From Metridium senile (lineage: Eukaryota; Cnidaria; Anthozoa; Actiniaria; Metridiidae), in the NCBI GenBank assembly GCA_949775045.1, contig OX459098.1, positions 12,772,707 through 12,836,706 on the forward strand: a stretch of 64,000 bases of DNA, read 5' to 3'. The notes beneath the pieces were generated by a model. It was not told the DNA's origin, did not search any database, and was given only the letters and a program-made list of their open reading frames with translations. Positions 62,149 to 64,000 of this stretch are shown in pieces. The position numbers were made by a program, and so were the translations under genes. How positions within the stretch are numbered: position 1 is the stretch's first letter; every line of letters begins with the position of its first letter.

Positions 62149-62324
62149 CAGTGGAACACCGCCTTACTGCCACCCCGTTGATTGCGGCCAGTTTTTTTAA
62201 GTCCCGACGAAAAGCATTCCCATACATTTTCTATAAAATTTTCCCGCTTAATACGGCCACCCCGTTAATACGGCCACTTTGGGCTGTCCCTTCGGTGGCC
62301 AGATTAACGGGTTTCCATGCACTC
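62149..62324. mobile_element. pogo/Tigger-like MITE
   Basis: CAGTGGAACACCGCCTTAC at the left and GGGTTTCCATGCACT at the right with internal AATACGGCCACCCCGTTAAT, typical of pogo/Tigger non-autonomous elements. TA flanks. Paralogue 2 has the empty site AGAAAATACTCCAG near 55840-55853. Confidence 0.85.
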
Positions 62325-62349
62325 TACTCCAGTTTCAAGTTGTATTAAT

Positions 62350-63290
62350 AATACTAGCTACTGCACAATTTGACAAAAGGCACATTTGCACAACTTACTT
62401 TTAAGCCTGGATTGTTGTTAAAATATCTAAATCCCAAACAAAGCATGAAAACACATTTGAATTTACACTGAATTGAAGTTAGCCCTGTCTAAATGCGCCT
62501 TTTATCAAACGGTACGGCGGTTGCTAGATATCTCCCTGCTGCATGATCGGTTACCATGGAGCGATACTTGTCTAGTCTTGACGTGTCTTTCTACGGTTTG
62601 TTTTGTCACGCCATCTGGCTCAAGGTCATTTTGTAAACTTTTGAGACTTTTCAGCAATGAATAATATGTCTTCAAAATATTCGTTATCTGATATTGAACC
62701 AAGGTTATGATTAAAGGTTGCAGGATGTATTTAAGTTTGGACAATTTGCTCCATGTTTAGTACTCCAATTTCCTTAGAAACACCGCAGTAGTGGCTTATT
62801 GTTGTAATCATCTCTTATCAATGTTTAATAATTTGAAACAAAACATCTGAACTGCTTCAGAACCCATAAGAATGATAAGTTTGCAACGAATTGGTTTAAC
62901 TATCGACTTCTCCGAGCCTTGGGCATTGTGAATATAATGACACATGATAGTTATACGTCTTATACATGCGGAAAACAATGAATTCCATGTTAGCTATGTT
63001 GAAGTTCTGTTTCAATTTTAATGATTTTGCTCCAAAACAGTTCTAATAAATGCAGACAGATGAAGTTTTAAATCTATTAAATAGCTTAGTTTTGAGATTC
63101 GATAAAACTAGCAAGTTGAAAGCCACTTTTAAAGTTTTTAAATTTCACTGAAGAAAGCTTATAATCAATAGACCATATTATGAATTCGACAAATATTTGC
63201 ATTTTTAGAACAGATATAAACTGACAGACATAAAGAAATAAAAAAATTGAAAATAGAATATAAATACTGATATAAATGAAATGAAATAAT
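62350..63290. other. No supported gene
   Basis: The end of the third VMO1 spacer followed by unique AT-rich sequence. Open frames at 62473-62744 on both strands have no recognisable features. Confidence 0.5.
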
Positions 63291-63294
63291 AAGT

Positions 63295-63370
63295 AAAAGA
63301 GTGAAGTCAAGTGATGAACGAAGGAGGGGTTTCTAATAAGCTGATAGATAACCTTCATTCTCCGGACCTC
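63295..63370 (-). ncRNA. Y RNA-like, type D
   Basis: A diverged copy 34 kb from the main cluster. Start GAGGTCCGGAGAATGAAGG at 63370, GGUUAUC, then the 3' strand CCUUCGUUC pairs with GAAUGAAGG (9 bp, one G-U), and the end is CACTTGACTTC. GATTTATA (TATA, 63392-63399) and TGTGGG (63426-63431) stand at the expected places, with GCGCAGGCG further out. T4 at 63295-63298. Confidence 0.7.
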
Positions 63371-63744
63371 AGAATCTTATATGAAGCACAGGATTTATAC
63401 CTAAAATATTTGATCTGCTGTCAAATGTGGGCGAACATAAAATATATTATTGACCTTGATTTCGCGCAGGCGTAGTAATGAACTAGAGATTGATGTGCTA
63501 GGGCCAAGGAACTAAACGTGATTTGCAAGTTTAAAATAGTGTTGTTTTAAGACAGAAAAAATCCTTAAACATACAACATATTTCTCGTCATGGCCATTGA
63601 GATGTTTTAGTTTAAGTTTAAAATATTTAAAGTAGAGGTAGTGAGTGTGAGTGCCAGCAGAAGAATAACCTGATGCATGTGGATCTGCTGTGGAAAATAT
63701 TATATTATAATATTATTATAAAAATAAAAAAATAAAAAAAAATG

Positions 63745-63821
63745 ATAGAAATGAGGTCAAGTGACGAGTGAAGGGGGTTTCTATTGACTGATACTGAGGT
63801 AACATTTGCTCTCCGGATCCC
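63745..63821 (-). pseudogene. Decayed Y RNA-like copy
   Basis: GGGATCCGGAGAG for the 5' end, GTTACCTCAG, and CACTTGACCTC at 63753-63762. The terminal stem is broken and the TATA position reads TAAAAATT. No CCCACA core is found. Probably a pseudogene, though it suggests more copies beyond the window edge. Confidence 0.45.
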
Positions 63822-64000
63822 AGAAGGTGCAGAATTTTTACCCACAATATTTGATCACATCCACATACATACATACAGTTACTCTGGCGTGATATTCAAT
63901 CACGGGAGTCCAATGGATAACGTGCCAATTAAGCCATTGGTGGAAAATTGTCTTGTCCATCATAGTTTTTCTCCATTGAATTGTCTCGATTCCGGTGATC

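Overview
This is a eukaryotic (metazoan) nuclear window. Coding exons are short and separated by AT-rich introns with GT-AG junctions, there are AATAAA signals, and most of the sequence is repeats. The gene content (a CYP3-clan P450, VMO1-like secreted proteins, an SP-RING protein) and the style of the foldback repeats suggest a marine invertebrate, probably a cnidarian. That taxon call is an inference of moderate to low certainty; no search could be run.

Region 1 (1-2.9 kb): a minus-strand two-exon fragment of a small SP-RING (PIAS/Siz-like SUMO-ligase type) gene, divergent from a possible 16-codon first exon on the plus strand. It is preceded by a nested pair of MITEs.

Region 2 (2.9-29.6 kb) is the main discovery. 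It has no convincing protein gene but carries a dense cluster of short RNA genes on both strands. Each has a snRNA-type RNA polymerase III promoter: a GCATGCG-like distal motif, a proximal element with core CCCACA about 62 nt upstream, TATA exactly 23 nt upstream, and a T-run terminator. Each RNA begins GAGGTCCGG, carries GGUUAUC or GGUUACC beside an upper stem, and ends CUUGAC(C/U)UC. This is the layout of Ro60-binding Y RNAs and nematode stem-bulge RNAs. I count 15 good copies and two promoterless ones here, plus one good and one decayed copy at 63.3-63.8 kb. The upper stems differ between subfamilies but stay paired. Three further promoters of the same design drive a different, also structured, RNA. 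The cluster grew by segmental duplication: about 6.2-11.2 kb matches 13.8-16.4 plus 20.0-23.1 kb, interrupted in the second copy by a tandem 1.75 kb mobile element and a LINE fragment.

Region 3 (30.5-40.3 kb): a complete five-exon CYP3-like P450 (497 residues). Its introns hold a 1.07 kb foldback element, an 11-copy poly-G minisatellite, two MITEs and a 3.3 kb TIR element inserted in a second minisatellite.

Region 4 (40.3-46.7 kb): repeats, with tRNA-like SINE heads, two foldback elements with poly-G/poly-C ends and 8-bp target duplications, a 150-bp tandem repeat and a possible promoter with a non-coding first exon.

Region 5 (46.7-62.1 kb): three tandem paralogues of a secreted VMO1-like gene. 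Each has three coding exons, a probable 5'UTR splice acceptor just before the ATG, and a 3'UTR intron. MITEs present in one copy and absent in another give empty-site evidence for transposition.
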